A DNA stretch of 64,000 nt, taken from positions 16,609,116-16,673,115 of the forward strand of contig CM037830.1 of the NCBI GenBank assembly GCA_021234535.1, given 5' to 3'. The notes beneath the pieces are model-generated. The model was not told where the DNA came from. It saw only the letters and a program-made list of their open reading frames with translations, and made no database searches. How positions within the stretch are numbered: the first letter of the stretch is position 1; each line of letters opens with the position of its first letter. Below are positions 37,827 to 49,800 of this stretch, one piece after another. A program made the position numbers and the translations under genes. The stretch comes from Stichopus chloronotus (taxonomy: Eukaryota; Echinodermata; Holothuroidea; Aspidochirotida; Stichopodidae).

Positions 37827-38638
37827 TGTAAGGGTACGCGCCCCGGGGGGTCTATGAGACCTTTCAGTACCAATGGCTAAACTTGGGGGCCTAACTTTGG
37901 GAATATTACATTGTAACATTATGCCTTACTTCACGTAAGTCACATAACTCTTAAAGGATGCAGTAATGAATACATTAACATGAACATTTAGTTTCATGGC
38001 AATACAAACTGAATTATGAACATATGAAATAATATTAATTAGCCTACGGATCCATCGCGGACGCGACGCGGTAAGGTACCTGTTTCAACTGTAGAGTTAC
38101 TTGTTAGTAGAGTTGACTTCTAGCTTCTCGGTAGTAATCATCGCTAATGTTCAGCTCGGAAGTAGTGCTGCAGTCATCGTTACATGGGGTTAATGTAGTT
38201 TGTTCCTCACATCAAGCTCGGCTGAAGATGTCGACCTGCAAGATGGCGGCCACACGCAATACACAGTCACCTGTACACATTGGTTACGATGTACAGTAAG
38301 AAACGTTCTGGAATCTCACAGGTGGTCTGGCGGTTGTAATATTGGTTCTGACAGTATCGGAACAGTTACAGGACTTCGGATGACAGTTCCCGGAGCAATT
38401 AGAATACGGGATAACGACGAATTAGCAACAAAACGCCGGAGTCAAGGAGGCGACGTCTGCACAGGCCAAGTGCTCCTCCAAGACTGATGCGAGTGACTCA
38501 GAGGGGTTTCCGCATCTCCAACGGAGGACTCTTCCGGTGTTGGGTTTCTTGGCTTAACTTCCAAAGAACAAATTAACTTTCTAAACTTCTAAAATGAGGG
38601 CAGCATACTCTCAGTTTCGCAAAACTGGTATCCCTACA
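37827..38638 (-). repeat. LTR (3' LTR in element sense)
   Basis: It begins TGTAAGGG and ends CCCTACA, so termini are TG..CA with short inverted repeats. Against the other LTR I count four substitutions and one single-base gap. Confidence 0.93.
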
Positions 38639-38651
38639 TTCACCCCTGCTT
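38639..38651 (-). other. polypurine tract of LTR element
   Basis: On the minus strand this reads AAGCAGGGGTGAA directly before the LTR's TG, as expected for plus-strand priming. Confidence 0.65.
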
Positions 38652-39274
38652 AAAGTAGTGTCGTCCTCGACACTAGGACTGACAATAAGTAATAAACTAG
38701 CAAAAAAGGAGTAAGAATACACACCATGTGCACATTACGATACGACAGTAAAAGCTAACATGAGTACACCCTAACATCTGAATAGGTGAAATTGCATAAG
38801 CACAGTACACAATTAAACGGTTTGCTTCAATACAGTATTATGAATAGCAGTACATAATCAATATTCAAAACCATGTCGTGACGAAAGTAAATCTGTCCTT
38901 TGCTAAACTTTGTATCCTACTGCCCAGTAGTGATTCAGGAGCCGTAATTAACGAAAACAATAGCAGGGTGATCAGGCCTACTATAACATCCTGAATATAC
39001 TCAGTATATACAACAGTATGTCCACCTAACAAAGTAGCACTTGCAGACTTTACACATACATGGCACTCCATGTCTTAGCCCACGATCTCATAATAATGAA
39101 TATGAAAATGACAACAGTACATAAACCATATGAAAAACATCATCTTTCCCCATGAAGAGATAAAACATTTGAATACATAACACACTGATAACATTGAGAA
39201 ATCTTCAGCAGCATTTCACAGAGTATCTACAAAAACATTGGGATTGCCTTATCCTTGATTCCTATCTCAAGCTT

Positions 39275-39334
39275 GCTTCACTGCTTGATGCCTACCCCAC
39301 TCGTGCCTCACTGCTCGATGCCTACCCCACTCGT
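39275..39334. repeat. two 30-bp direct units next to the primer-binding site
   Basis: Units 39275-39304 and 39305-39334 differ at two positions (gcttcactgcttgatg versus gcctcactgctcgatg). The second overlaps the primer site. Confidence 0.85.
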
Positions 39335-39341
39335 ACTACCA
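39325..39341 (-). other. primer-binding site of LTR element
   Basis: On the minus strand it reads TGGTAGTACGAGTGGGG, two bases inside the 5' LTR. It starts with TGG as required to pair with a tRNA CCA end. The GAGTGGGG part resembles Leu-type tRNA 3' ends, but I cannot confirm the tRNA. Confidence 0.6.
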
Positions 39342-39343
39342 AA

Positions 39344-40156
39344 TGTAAGGGTACGCGCCCCGGGGGGTCTATGAGACCTTTCAGTACCGATGGCTAAACT
39401 TGGGGGCCTAACTTTGGGAATATTACATTGTAACATTATGCCTTACTTCACGTAAGTCACATAACTCTTAAAGGATGCAGTAAGTGAATACATTAACATA
39501 AACATTTAGTTTCATGGCAATACAAACTGAATTATGAACATATGAAATAATATTAATTAGCCTACGGATCCATCGCGGACGCGACGCGGTAAGGTACCTG
39601 TTTCAACTGTAGAGTTACTTGTTAGTAGAGTTGACTTCTAGCTTCTCGGTAGTAATCATCGCTAATGTTCAGCTCGGAAGTAGTGCTGCAGTCATCGTTA
39701 CATGGGGTTAATATAGTTTGTTCCTCACATCAAGCTCGGCTGAAGATGTCGACCTGCAAGATGGCGGCCACACGCAATACACAGTCACCTGTACACATTG
39801 GTTACGATGTACAGTAAGAAACGTTTTGGAATCTCACAGGTGGTCTGGCGGTTGTAATATTGGTTCTGACAGTATCGGAACAGTTACAGGACTTCGGATG
39901 ACAGTTCCCGGAGCAATTAGAATACGGGATAACGACGAATTAGCAACAAAACGCCGGAGTCAAGGAGGCGACGTCTGCACAGGCCAAGTGCTCCTCCAAG
40001 ACTGATGCGAGTGACTCAGAGGGGTTTCCGCATCTCCAACGGAGGACTCTTCCGGTGTTGGGTTTCTTGGCTTAACTTCCAAAGAACAAATTAACTTTCT
40101 AAACTTCTAAAATGAGGGCAGCATACTCTCAGTTTCGCAAAACTGGTATCCCTACA
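39344..40156 (-). repeat. LTR (5' LTR in element sense)
   Basis: An almost identical copy of 37827-38638. A 95-codon plus-strand open frame in each LTR is the same sequence by duplication and is antisense to the element. I do not consider it a gene. Confidence 0.93.
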
Positions 40157-40160
40157 CAAG

Positions 40161-43100
40161 GCTAGCTGGTTTGGTACTTAAGACGTTGTAGTTTGTGTAA
40201 AAGGTAGAATAAAAATGTCCAGGCAGAGAGGCAAACAATCTTACTGTAATAAAAGCATGCTTCCGTATTATGAGAATTATCTGTTCTGACTCACAGGATA
40301 CTTATAGCTATAACCTACAGTAAGTGTTATTTGAAAGAGCATATGCATGTTGTGTTATATCACCTTGTGGTATAGTCTTTCATTCTGCCTAAAGTCACAC
40401 TCCCAATATAGAATTTCTGTTTCAGACTTCCGATTCAGAATTAGACTTTATACAATAGTCTTTTGACCCAACTGACTTTGAGTCAAGTTGGGTCATCAAA
40501 AATCGTGGCCAAGGTCAGACTCGAGTTGAGTCAGTGATTCGGGTCATTACAACTACTGGGCCTCCTTTTGTATTTTACTCTCCTCATGTTTTCATGTCTA
40601 TCCAGGATTCAGTGCTGATGGTCAGAATGGTTTGATGCATATTCTACAGGCATCTGTCAAAGTACTGTTTTCAAGTTTGCACCATCATGAAATTTTTCAT
40701 TTATAGTTTGTCAGTATTTAGGAACTAGTTTTGTTGTTTATTTGATATTTTTTCACTCTTTTTCATCGGTACTTGCAAAATAAAAACATTGTATTTTTTC
40801 ATCGTATTGAAAAACTTATACGTACGACATATATTTTTCAACACTATCAACACTTATCATGCGCAGTACATCACCATGATCAACAAGATCTACAGTGTTT
40901 AATGCAGCATGTCAGTCTTTTACTCTTTCAATAGAGAATTGAATGATATTGTATGACCTTTGATTTGTACACCAGTGTGTAAAGTTCACATATTAGAACC
41001 TGGTCTCTCAAGTTACCTTCTCAACAACCTTCTCAGCAAAGTGTACCTCATTTGTTTGTCCATATAGTTTCAACAGCATTCCACAAATTATAGTCCAGGT
41101 TTACAAAACTGCAGTAGAAACAGTATCAACGGCAATTGTGTCTAGTTCCAGCTATTAAGCAGTAAATGATTTCACGGTGAGATGATTGCTTTCAGCGAAA
41201 TTTAATAAACTACGGTCTATTTGTTCCAGTGTCGTTAATGTGCATACCAATAGAAGTATCAGTTCTGTGTGTTCAACAGAGGAATGCTGAAGAAAGATTT
41301 ACCTGTCAAGTCCCCAGGAATTATAGCTGGAGAATCCTGTTTAGCCCTCACAGAGGATGATACATGCTCACTCGTCACTACTCTTCTCTAACTATGCTAC
41401 CTTCTCCAAATACGCTACTCTTCTCTAGATACCCTAAATCTGCTCCAAGTATTCTACAGTTGAAACTCTAAACCCTTGCTGATGACACTCAATAATGTTC
41501 GCTAATGAAATATAGTTCTCTGTATCTAACACAGCTTCAATTTACCCCACCAGTTGATGACCCTGCTGTCAAGAGGAGAAAACTAAGTCAAAGTCACTGA
41601 ATAATGTCATGGTGACTTAACACTAACGTCCCTCCTAAAGTTCTTGTAGATTTGCATGCCACCCTTTGTCAAAATGATACTTGTTTCAAAACGTAAATCA
41701 AAACTTGCACTTGAGACTGAGGCACCATAGATGGATGTGGCGTATCTGGATTCTTCTGGAAGTGGATCCTAATTAGCATCATGTTCATCCCAAACCAGAA
41801 CACAGACAAATGTTGTTTGCTTTGTATATTCTGTTTACACTTCACAGGTTACCATGTGTATGTCAGAGTAGGACACTGTAACAGATAGTTGCTTTCCTTC
41901 CCACCAGCTTACTTTCAGCAGAGTAATTTAAGTGAAGTTCATGAGATAATCATCTCTTTAAAATATTCTCTCTGAATTTACCCGACCCACTCCATGGTCT
42001 GCTCAGGTGTATACGGTTACAACTTTCCCCTCTGTCATGACTATTAACACTCATTGATGATTTTACAGCAGAATTGTCTTGCACAGGTCTACATCTTGAA
42101 TAAATATTGGCTAAGTATGCAGCTTTATGACATCAAGAGAGGTACATCTTATGTTATCCTTTGTTCACTGAACCCTTTATTTCAAGGACAATTGAGAATT
42201 TAATATGCCCAGAGTGCTTTGTTTTGAAAGTATATATTTTCTTCTTTAATGGTATGAATATCATTTACCAATATGAAACCCAGTAATTAAGAGATACTGT
42301 AATATATATATAGACCTAACAAAAAGAAATACCAACACTGTGCAACACTCCACATGATCATATTTGTATTTTCATCAATCTTTGAAAGGCCACATATCTA
42401 AAAAAAAACGGTAATAGATAGAAAACAATTCTTTGATTAAGGATTTTACTCTGCAACTTTTGAGTGAAGCCACCTCTTTTCTTGATGTCTGCCACACCAA
42501 CACTAAGAATAAAAAAACATCATTTCACACATTTTGGATATGTTAATTCTTGTCATCCATTGAGGTAACAAAATCTACAACTTTTATCAATTCTTCAGTG
42601 TATTAGAGAGCAAAGATTGCGAACGGTAATCTATTGGCAACGAATGTGGGACGTGACATCTTCTGTGTTTACAGGGATTTACAAATCCTTCAATGTGTTC
42701 AATGCTGACATTATGTTTATATCAGTATGTGTAATATTATTGATTTTGCCTTTTGTCTAAAGTAATTAATGTGTTTTATCAAATTTGCTTAGCAAATTGA
42801 CAATCTTCTGAAATGTCAATCATATTATACAATTTTACATGTTGAATTTTAATGTTATATTCAGGTTCATGTTAATTGATGGTAATTTTGTGGTACTTCA
42901 CCTAATGTAGAGTAAGGTGTAGTACTGCACATGTGTACAGAAGTGTACATATACGTTGTTTATATTCTTAGTGAGTCATTCTATTTCCTAGTACTTTTAG
43001 GAATGTTTATTTTCCCAAACTTCTTATCCTCAGCATCAGTTGTTGAAACACACAGATTTGTGTACATGTGTCATACTGATATGGAGCTCATGTAGGCATG

Positions 43101-46100
43101 TACAGTATACTAATATTCACTTCACATTAGTGTTTTACTTGTTTGCTGTCTTGTTGTTCAGTTCTTGGGCTCTACTTGTAAGTCTTGAGCTGTGCAGTGC
43201 TTCCTGTAGTTGGACTGTCTCATACTGCACTTTGCCTTGTCAGCAACCATAGTATATTTATTTTGGTTTGTCATCTCCATGCACTCTTTATACTTGTTGC
43301 TTCAGTCCTCAGAAAATATAAAATTATCGATGTGGAACTACGAAGCTTCACTGTAATGTACATGCACTGACATGTAAATAGTAGATGCACAGTGTGTACA
43401 GTTGTGTGCAGCATGATGCAGGACAGCAAAGTGCTCGCATCGGCTACCCCGATACCCGACAGATGATGCCAGGACCCGGTACTGAAATTGCTACAACCAA
43501 AGTCCCCCCCCCCCGGGTACATTATTCATTGTTCTTAGTTATATATGTCAAACTAAGAACATTTCATTGTCACGCCATGTCATGTTGTTATGTTAATGTG
43601 CAAAGCCAAATGTCATATTTTGAACCTCACAGGAACTCAAGCCTACAAAAAGTTATATTTTGGGGTACGCGGGTACACGACCAACTGCTGATGACCGGTG
43701 CTCGGGTCCAGATTTTGGACCCATGTAGAAACACTAGTGTAGCAGTGTACCCACATTGGTGTGTCTTTGCAGTGAGGGTATAACTGATCTACGTTTGCAG
43801 CTACCACAGAATGCTATCAATATGTTTGTCTTGGCAGACTTTGCATGATGTTTTTATGACCTGTCGGTTCAATTTTGTTGTAACATAATGTATTTCTGTT
43901 GTTGGAGTTTCAGAGTTTTCAAATCTCTCAGGATCTGAAGTAACCAAAGGTCTCATATTCAATCCATTGTGTAGTGTTTCATAGTTCAGCTAGATGCAGG
44001 ATTTTTTAAACCATTTACCTTTGCAGTTTATAATGCAAACTGCAACATGATGGAATCAAAGAAAGTTTTTTCTACATCAAGGTCATCAAACTATTTGCAT
44101 GAATTAGCACATGAACACTTTAAGTCTAGAACCAACTGCATAGGCCTATTTTGATTCCCGATGGGTATTAAATACAGAAGGGGGCCCATTGTATCTCTTG
44201 TGGACTGTGACACAATCCTGCTTAGTGTAAGTACAGCAAATGACAACTTTCATATACTGCAGTGTGATGCTTTGTCAGAGAATTTGCCCTGCTGCCATCG
44301 TGCATATGTACAGGACCAGCACCATAAAAATCAAGTTGGTGATAGTGTAAAAACGTAAGTGTGAAAATGTGAAAGAAGTTGACTTGCAAAGTTCATCACA
44401 CTCGCTCAAGTCTAAGTTACATCCTACTTGTTGCATTTAGTTTAATGCTCTGAATCCTCTGAAAATAGAGTGCATCTTCAAAGCATGTGCATCTTCAAAA
44501 CATTGTCAGGTGTTTTCTCATGTGCCCCCTCCTGTGTTCCCAGTTTTCCTTTCTATTCCAGAATATCCTTTAAAGTACAGGCCAATCTATATGAATTAGT
44601 TTTCTTCCTATTCAGACTCAAAAGTTTTCCCCTTCTTCTTATAAATAGCGGGTGCCTTGCCACTAGTCCCACTCTCTCTAGCCCTGACACAATGTATGTA
44701 TATTACTGACTGCATTCGGAGTACCAACGTCTGTAAACTATCACTTGGATTCCGACTCGATCTGTGTACAGTTTGTTCGCCATTGAAATTTGTGCATGCC
44801 AACAAATAATCAGTTAAACTCGATCAGTAGCACTCAATACTTCTTTCCTTAAGAAATATTCATGCTTTTCTGAGCCGATTATCAAAAATGAAATAGACCC
44901 ATAGAGATCGTGGATCTTAGATAAGACAAATGTGTTATTGTTTGCAGACCTGTGTTACGGTGTGTTTGTTGAAAATGGTACACACCCACACCTGCTTGGA
45001 AGGTTACCCTCTCTCCTGCCGCTCATACATTAGGTGGTTGCTACTGAATATTGTGTACTGAGCTGTTTTCAGACTAACCAGTTTCGTTTCTTTTTTTTTG
45101 GGGGGGAGACATCAATTTTGGAGTGTCACCTGCCCGGGGAGCAGTTTAAGGGGACACACCTCCCATTTGAAATATTTCCCTTTTCAACGGTTCTAGATGC
45201 AAAATGGTGTGAGATTTTCCGTCTTTTCTCCCTGTATTTGCATTTTAAAAAAGCAGGACCTTATTCTGAAAATATTTGGGGAGACATATGTCCCCAGTGA
45301 CTAGTATCATTACAGTAGGTTTTACTGTATAAATGCTGCCTGTCTATCAAACCATCGTAACTTAGCTACAATTATATACTTTTATACCTTTTGACTGTCT
45401 GTTTTCATTTAAATACTGTATCTTCCCCTTCAGCAATGTCATGCTGGTATACAGGCATTCCTTTTTTTTTTCCTTTCATTTTGAATTCTGTACCGGCTGG
45501 TATCCAGTTCTCATTTCATTTGAAACGGTCGGGTTGATTCATCTTCGTCGTTCACGTTATCACAGCGGAGAGATCTCGTCAGGAAGAAATGCCCGCGACG
45601 TACATCTAAATGGCTCGTCGTTCATTATTACTATATTATCCACGACCACAGCAGTCTTCTCCTCTGTCTCTGTGCACAAAATTATTTCTGGAATTTCATC
45701 CATGTGAGAGTTTGGTTTGCGTGGTCGTCTCTGTCAGGAATTGCAGTCGAATCTTGCACAGCTCTGTATTGATTCGTGTTTCATGGAAGGATTCTTTTAT
45801 GTGTGTTTGTTAAGCTCTCTCTCTCTCTCCACACCTTTGTGTTTACAAGTCTTAGAATGCCCAGAAGAGGCTATGATTTTAAGTACATTGCCAAGTACAT
45901 GCTAAGTCTATTGTCTCCCGCCAGTGAGGAAATCTTTAAGGTATTCAGATGATCTTGGAAATGGAATGACACATTAGAGTTACTCCGCTTGCCTGGTGAA
46001 ATTTTTATTTCTGTTGGAGGGACATCTGGTTAACACATCGTCACTCTCTGTGTTGAGTTTATCGGTGCCAGCTGTGAAGGCTGTCTGTGTATGGAGGGTT

Positions 46101-46789
46101 TGTATACAATGTGAGAGGGAAAACAGGGAAAATCTCACCCATTGATCTTTTGGTTCACACTTATCTACCGATGTTGGACCGCAGTTGCCAGGCAAGTTTT
46201 TATCAGACCAACAGAAAAAAGTGCTGAATGTGACGACTGTTTTATGGAGGAGGAAAATCATACCGACTGTGAATAAAGGCTGTTTGGTGGTAATGAACCT
46301 TCGATTAACCTTGTGTTTGTATATCTTAGGGGGCAGTCAGTGTATGTTCACTACACAGAGAATGCTCAACTGTCTGTGACCAGGAAGAAGACACAAATTA
46401 ATTGTGAAATCGTCTGTCTGAATCAAGGCATTCCTCAGGAGGAACAATTTATAAATTGAGAGTGAAGGCATTGAGAAGGTAACGCAGAATTGGAAAAGCC
46501 GACATTGAGATAACTTTGGACATGTTGTGATTTAAGACATTTTGGTTGGTTTACATATTCTGATCTCTTTCTTTTCTGAATGTTGTAAGTTTGTGTTCTT
46601 AAACAGTGACTGTCACTTTAAAGTCACAAGCTGAATGAGTGACTTGAGTATAGTTCTGCTGCACTGCTGGAATTTAGAAGAAAATCAAAGGAGAAAACCT
46701 TTAAAAAAGGCTGTGGTAAAGTGTTGGCAAATTGATCGTCTAAGATTCATCTATATACACAGATAGTTGAAAATTGAGTCACGGTGGCG
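40161..46789. other. intergenic region and presumed MsrB promoter/5' UTR
   Basis: No coding exon is supported. Near 45540-45620 the sequence becomes richer in CG dinucleotides (gtcgttcacg, cccgcgacg), which may mark a promoter or untranslated exon. A short CT run lies at 45810-45828. An acceptor-like tatatacacag ends at 46762, 27 bases before the MsrB start codon, so a 5' UTR intron is possible. Confidence 0.45.
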
Positions 46790-46859
46790 ATGTTTCGTTA
46801 TGTTGATGTGCAGGACCTTACAGATTCGCCTGTTAGGAGAAAATACAAACTCAAGAAAG
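46790..46859 (+). CDS. MSRB-like: MsrB exon 1 (first coding)
   Basis: ATG plus 22 codons, ending phase 1 at donor gtgaga. The leftover G joins AG of exon 2 to make Glu, continuing KYKLKK-ESNDYEV in frame. Its length and phase fit well, but the N-terminal residues themselves are not conserved enough for proof. Confidence 0.75.
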
Positions 46860-49800
46860 GTGAGATTTATTGCTTTCATTTTGATGATGCAAGCTCAGTT
46901 TTGTTTTTGCTTGCCTTTTCTCTTCAAAAGACTCCAGCAGAGAGTAAACATGTTTGCTTTTCCAACTCCAACAGGTCTTTTGTAATATGAGAGTAAAACC
47001 TGCAGGATATTTGCATCATGCAGGATGATGTCTGTGTTGTTCCTCAACCTCAATTTAGTTGAAAAAGAGAGATGGTGGTGATTTAAATTGATTAATTGAG
47101 GCCCCACCTGCACCCTTTAGAGAAGGTCCAGCTGACAGGAGCAAAAGACATAGATCGGTATGCATTCCTGAAACATGCTGGAAACAGAATACCAGAAAAT
47201 TTAGAGTGTATATCGCACCTTTGAGTGGTATAATATTTCTTGTACATTAACAAAAGTCAGTTATGTATTGCCCATTGTCGACAGGTATCATACGCAGATG
47301 TTTTGACGTTTTGCAGATGTCTTAACCTTTTACGACAGCAATATCATTCCAGCCCTAGTGTTTTTTGGTCTTGAAGTTTACATACTTGATGTAAGATTGA
47401 AGGGGATCTTGTTCTACTGTAAACGGACATCCAGAGATGCCATGCACTTGTTGTCCTTTTGTTGTCCTCTTGGTCTGTTGAATGGCCCTTTTCCAACTTG
47501 TGAAGTTCACTTGTAGAAGGACAGAGAAAAGAAAAAGAATCGTGTATTTGCTAAAATTTTGCTTTACACACTATTATTACCTTCTGCTCTTTTGATGCAT
47601 TCTAGAAGAACTCCAAGAATAAGTAATAAACATGTGAAAGATATTTTTCTAATACTGACCTTGTCTCAGTCTCGTCAGTTACTTGAAACACATAGTGCCT
47701 TTTTGTCTGGGGTTGGCCATGGTAGCATAGGACAGTGTCAAAAAGATACTAGAGAGCTTTACTTTAACCATGTTGGTGCAGGAATTATGTGTTGTTGGTC
47801 ATACATGAAGTCAAGTAAACTGCTGAGATTTCTAAATTTTTCATTGTTGTCAATTGTAACTTAAGTAAATATAAGGTTTTCCCATTTGAGCTGACCTTGG
47901 GAAAAAAAATACATAGTTTGATCCAAAAAAAAAAACAACTTAAGTTGGTAGTCACCCCAGAAGTTGTAACATTAAAGCTTTATGTTTCCTCCATGTTTGT
48001 CTTAGAATCATAAAATAACTGCCATTCAAGGCCTGAATTATTATCTTGATAAATTTGTGAAGAATTTGAAAGGTACAACCATGTAGTAATGCATATAATA
48101 TAATAATAGCATAATTACTCAAGTTTCACATCTTATAGTTGTTAAAGTTTTGAACATTTTCTCCTGGCTTGTACTGGCTGTGTAAATGTGAAAAATTACT
48201 AATGAGAAAAAAGTGTGGGGGTTTCCTGCGAGACCGAAATTGCATTGAAGCATATAGGCGAAGCTGTAACTGGTTTGACGTGTGATCGTACGCTTAATAA
48301 GGTCCATGAGACCGAAGGTCCACCAGACCGAAATTCAAATAAGGTCCGCGAGACCGAAGGTCCACGAGACCGAAATTCAAATAAGGTCTGTGAGACTGAT
48401 ATATAGGGGTTCCCACTAGTCTCCGCGAGATACAAACATTTGATTTTATAGGACTTTTTTTTTTAACTTATGACACCTCCTTTTAGTCTGACCTTATGGG
48501 ACATTTACTAAACTTTTGTTGCCCCCATTTGAAATTATAGGATATCAACACGATCGTATGAACTCTTGAAATGTATGTTTTCTTTTGTTTATTTATTTAT
48601 TCACCTCACAAGTGATCTTATGGGACCTTTGAAATGAACTTATGGGATGCTGTAGTGAATATATTACATTCTTTGGGGACAGCTGGAAAAAACAGTAAGT
48701 CCAAAAAGGAAGCTATAAGTCAACAAGGAAATAATAATTATAATTCAACAGGTAACAACTTAACATGTTTCGATTCTTATTTCAAGGTCACCAATTGGGG
48801 CCATAAGCTTTTACCCCTCTCAAGGTCAGATGAAAAAAGTGAAACCATCATCTTTCTTTTCTGGAAATATATTTCAGAAACAAAAGTGATAACCATTGAA
48901 GCTGACCAAACTCGCACCTTGACCTTCAGTCTCGAGGACCTTCGGTCTCGAGGACCTTCGGTCTCGATAACCTTTGGTCTCGCAGGCGGTATCCAAAAAG
49001 TGTCTCGTCATGAATATTTAAAAACCAACTTGAATCATTGATTTCTCACTCATTAATGTTCATTTCTATGTGACACATGGGGATCCTCTTATTTTGACCA
49101 TTTTTCATTAGTATGCAAAGGAAACTTGACAGGTTTTGGAAAAAAAATTTGCGAGTGTCACAAAAAAAAATCAAGATTCCTCTTTAAGATTTAAACATGG
49201 TTGCCTAGATCTGAGTTTACACTCATGACATCTCTCATAACGTGGCAGTGTATGCAGTGTTTGCACTACAGAATTGAACCCGGGGGGGGGGATCCCTCTC
49301 TTGAGAAAAATTTGGGCAGGATTTTCAAAATCAGGGATGCAGTTTTCACTTGGTAAAGATTCTATTGCAATTGTGTTCATTTGCAATTGTAGCTACGACC
49401 TCACCTTCGGAAAAGCGTGTGTGATTTTCCCGCGTAAGATTTCATCATTGTGAGGGATCCAGGGAATCCCGCGGCTCCTTACCGCGAACACAGACTGTTT
49501 TTCATAAACCTCATGCATCTGTGATCGTTCGATTGATATTGATCATATTACAATGTCATAAGCCTTTCACATACACACTCGTTGGGCTATAAGAGATGAG
49601 AGTCCTGTAGCTTACCGATTACATATTTTACATCGCAACCTTCCTGCATTATTGAATGGATTATTTTCCCTCTACTACTAGAATTAGATTAAAGTTACTT
49701 TTTCCCCATATTCCTTCATGAAAACAATTGTTGTTTTGGGGGAGGGGGGATTTCCTTCTTTGTTTCACTTTCTTTGCAAGATGCAGTTCTTCACTTTCCT

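Larger units (their letters stand above)
37823..40160 (-). mobile_element. short non-autonomous LTR retrotransposon (minus strand)
   Basis: Two LTRs of 812 and 813 bp flank a 705-bp interior, with CAAG on both outer sides (37823-37826 and 40157-40160). The minus orientation is set by a tRNA-like primer site next to the right LTR and a purine tract next to the left LTR. The interior is too short for gag-pol, so this is a TRIM-like or internally deleted element. The minus-strand end of the interior reads SVEDDTTLSRG, similar to the C-terminal tail before the 3' LTR in Ty3/gypsy elements; that assignment is tentative. It is intergenic and opposite to the flanking genes. Confidence 0.9.

Noticed and set aside
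38200..38487. 95-codon open frame occurring twice identically (also 39718-40005)
   Set aside because: Both copies lie in the two LTRs, antisense to the element. The identity is explained by LTR duplication and there is no ATG start or known domain.
41552..41601. Acceptor-like ccaccag followed by VDDPAVKRRKLSQSH and a stop, resembling a basic C-terminal tail
   Set aside because: It is only 15 codons, with no upstream exon that joins it. Chance is the simpler explanation.
43385..43783. 132-codon plus frame
   Set aside because: It spans a poly-C run and GGGTAC repeat fragments, so it is probably repeat-derived non-coding sequence.
48634..49041. 135-codon plus-strand frame
   Set aside because: It runs across the right end of the inserted foldback element and into the MITE. 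The repeats give it spurious length.
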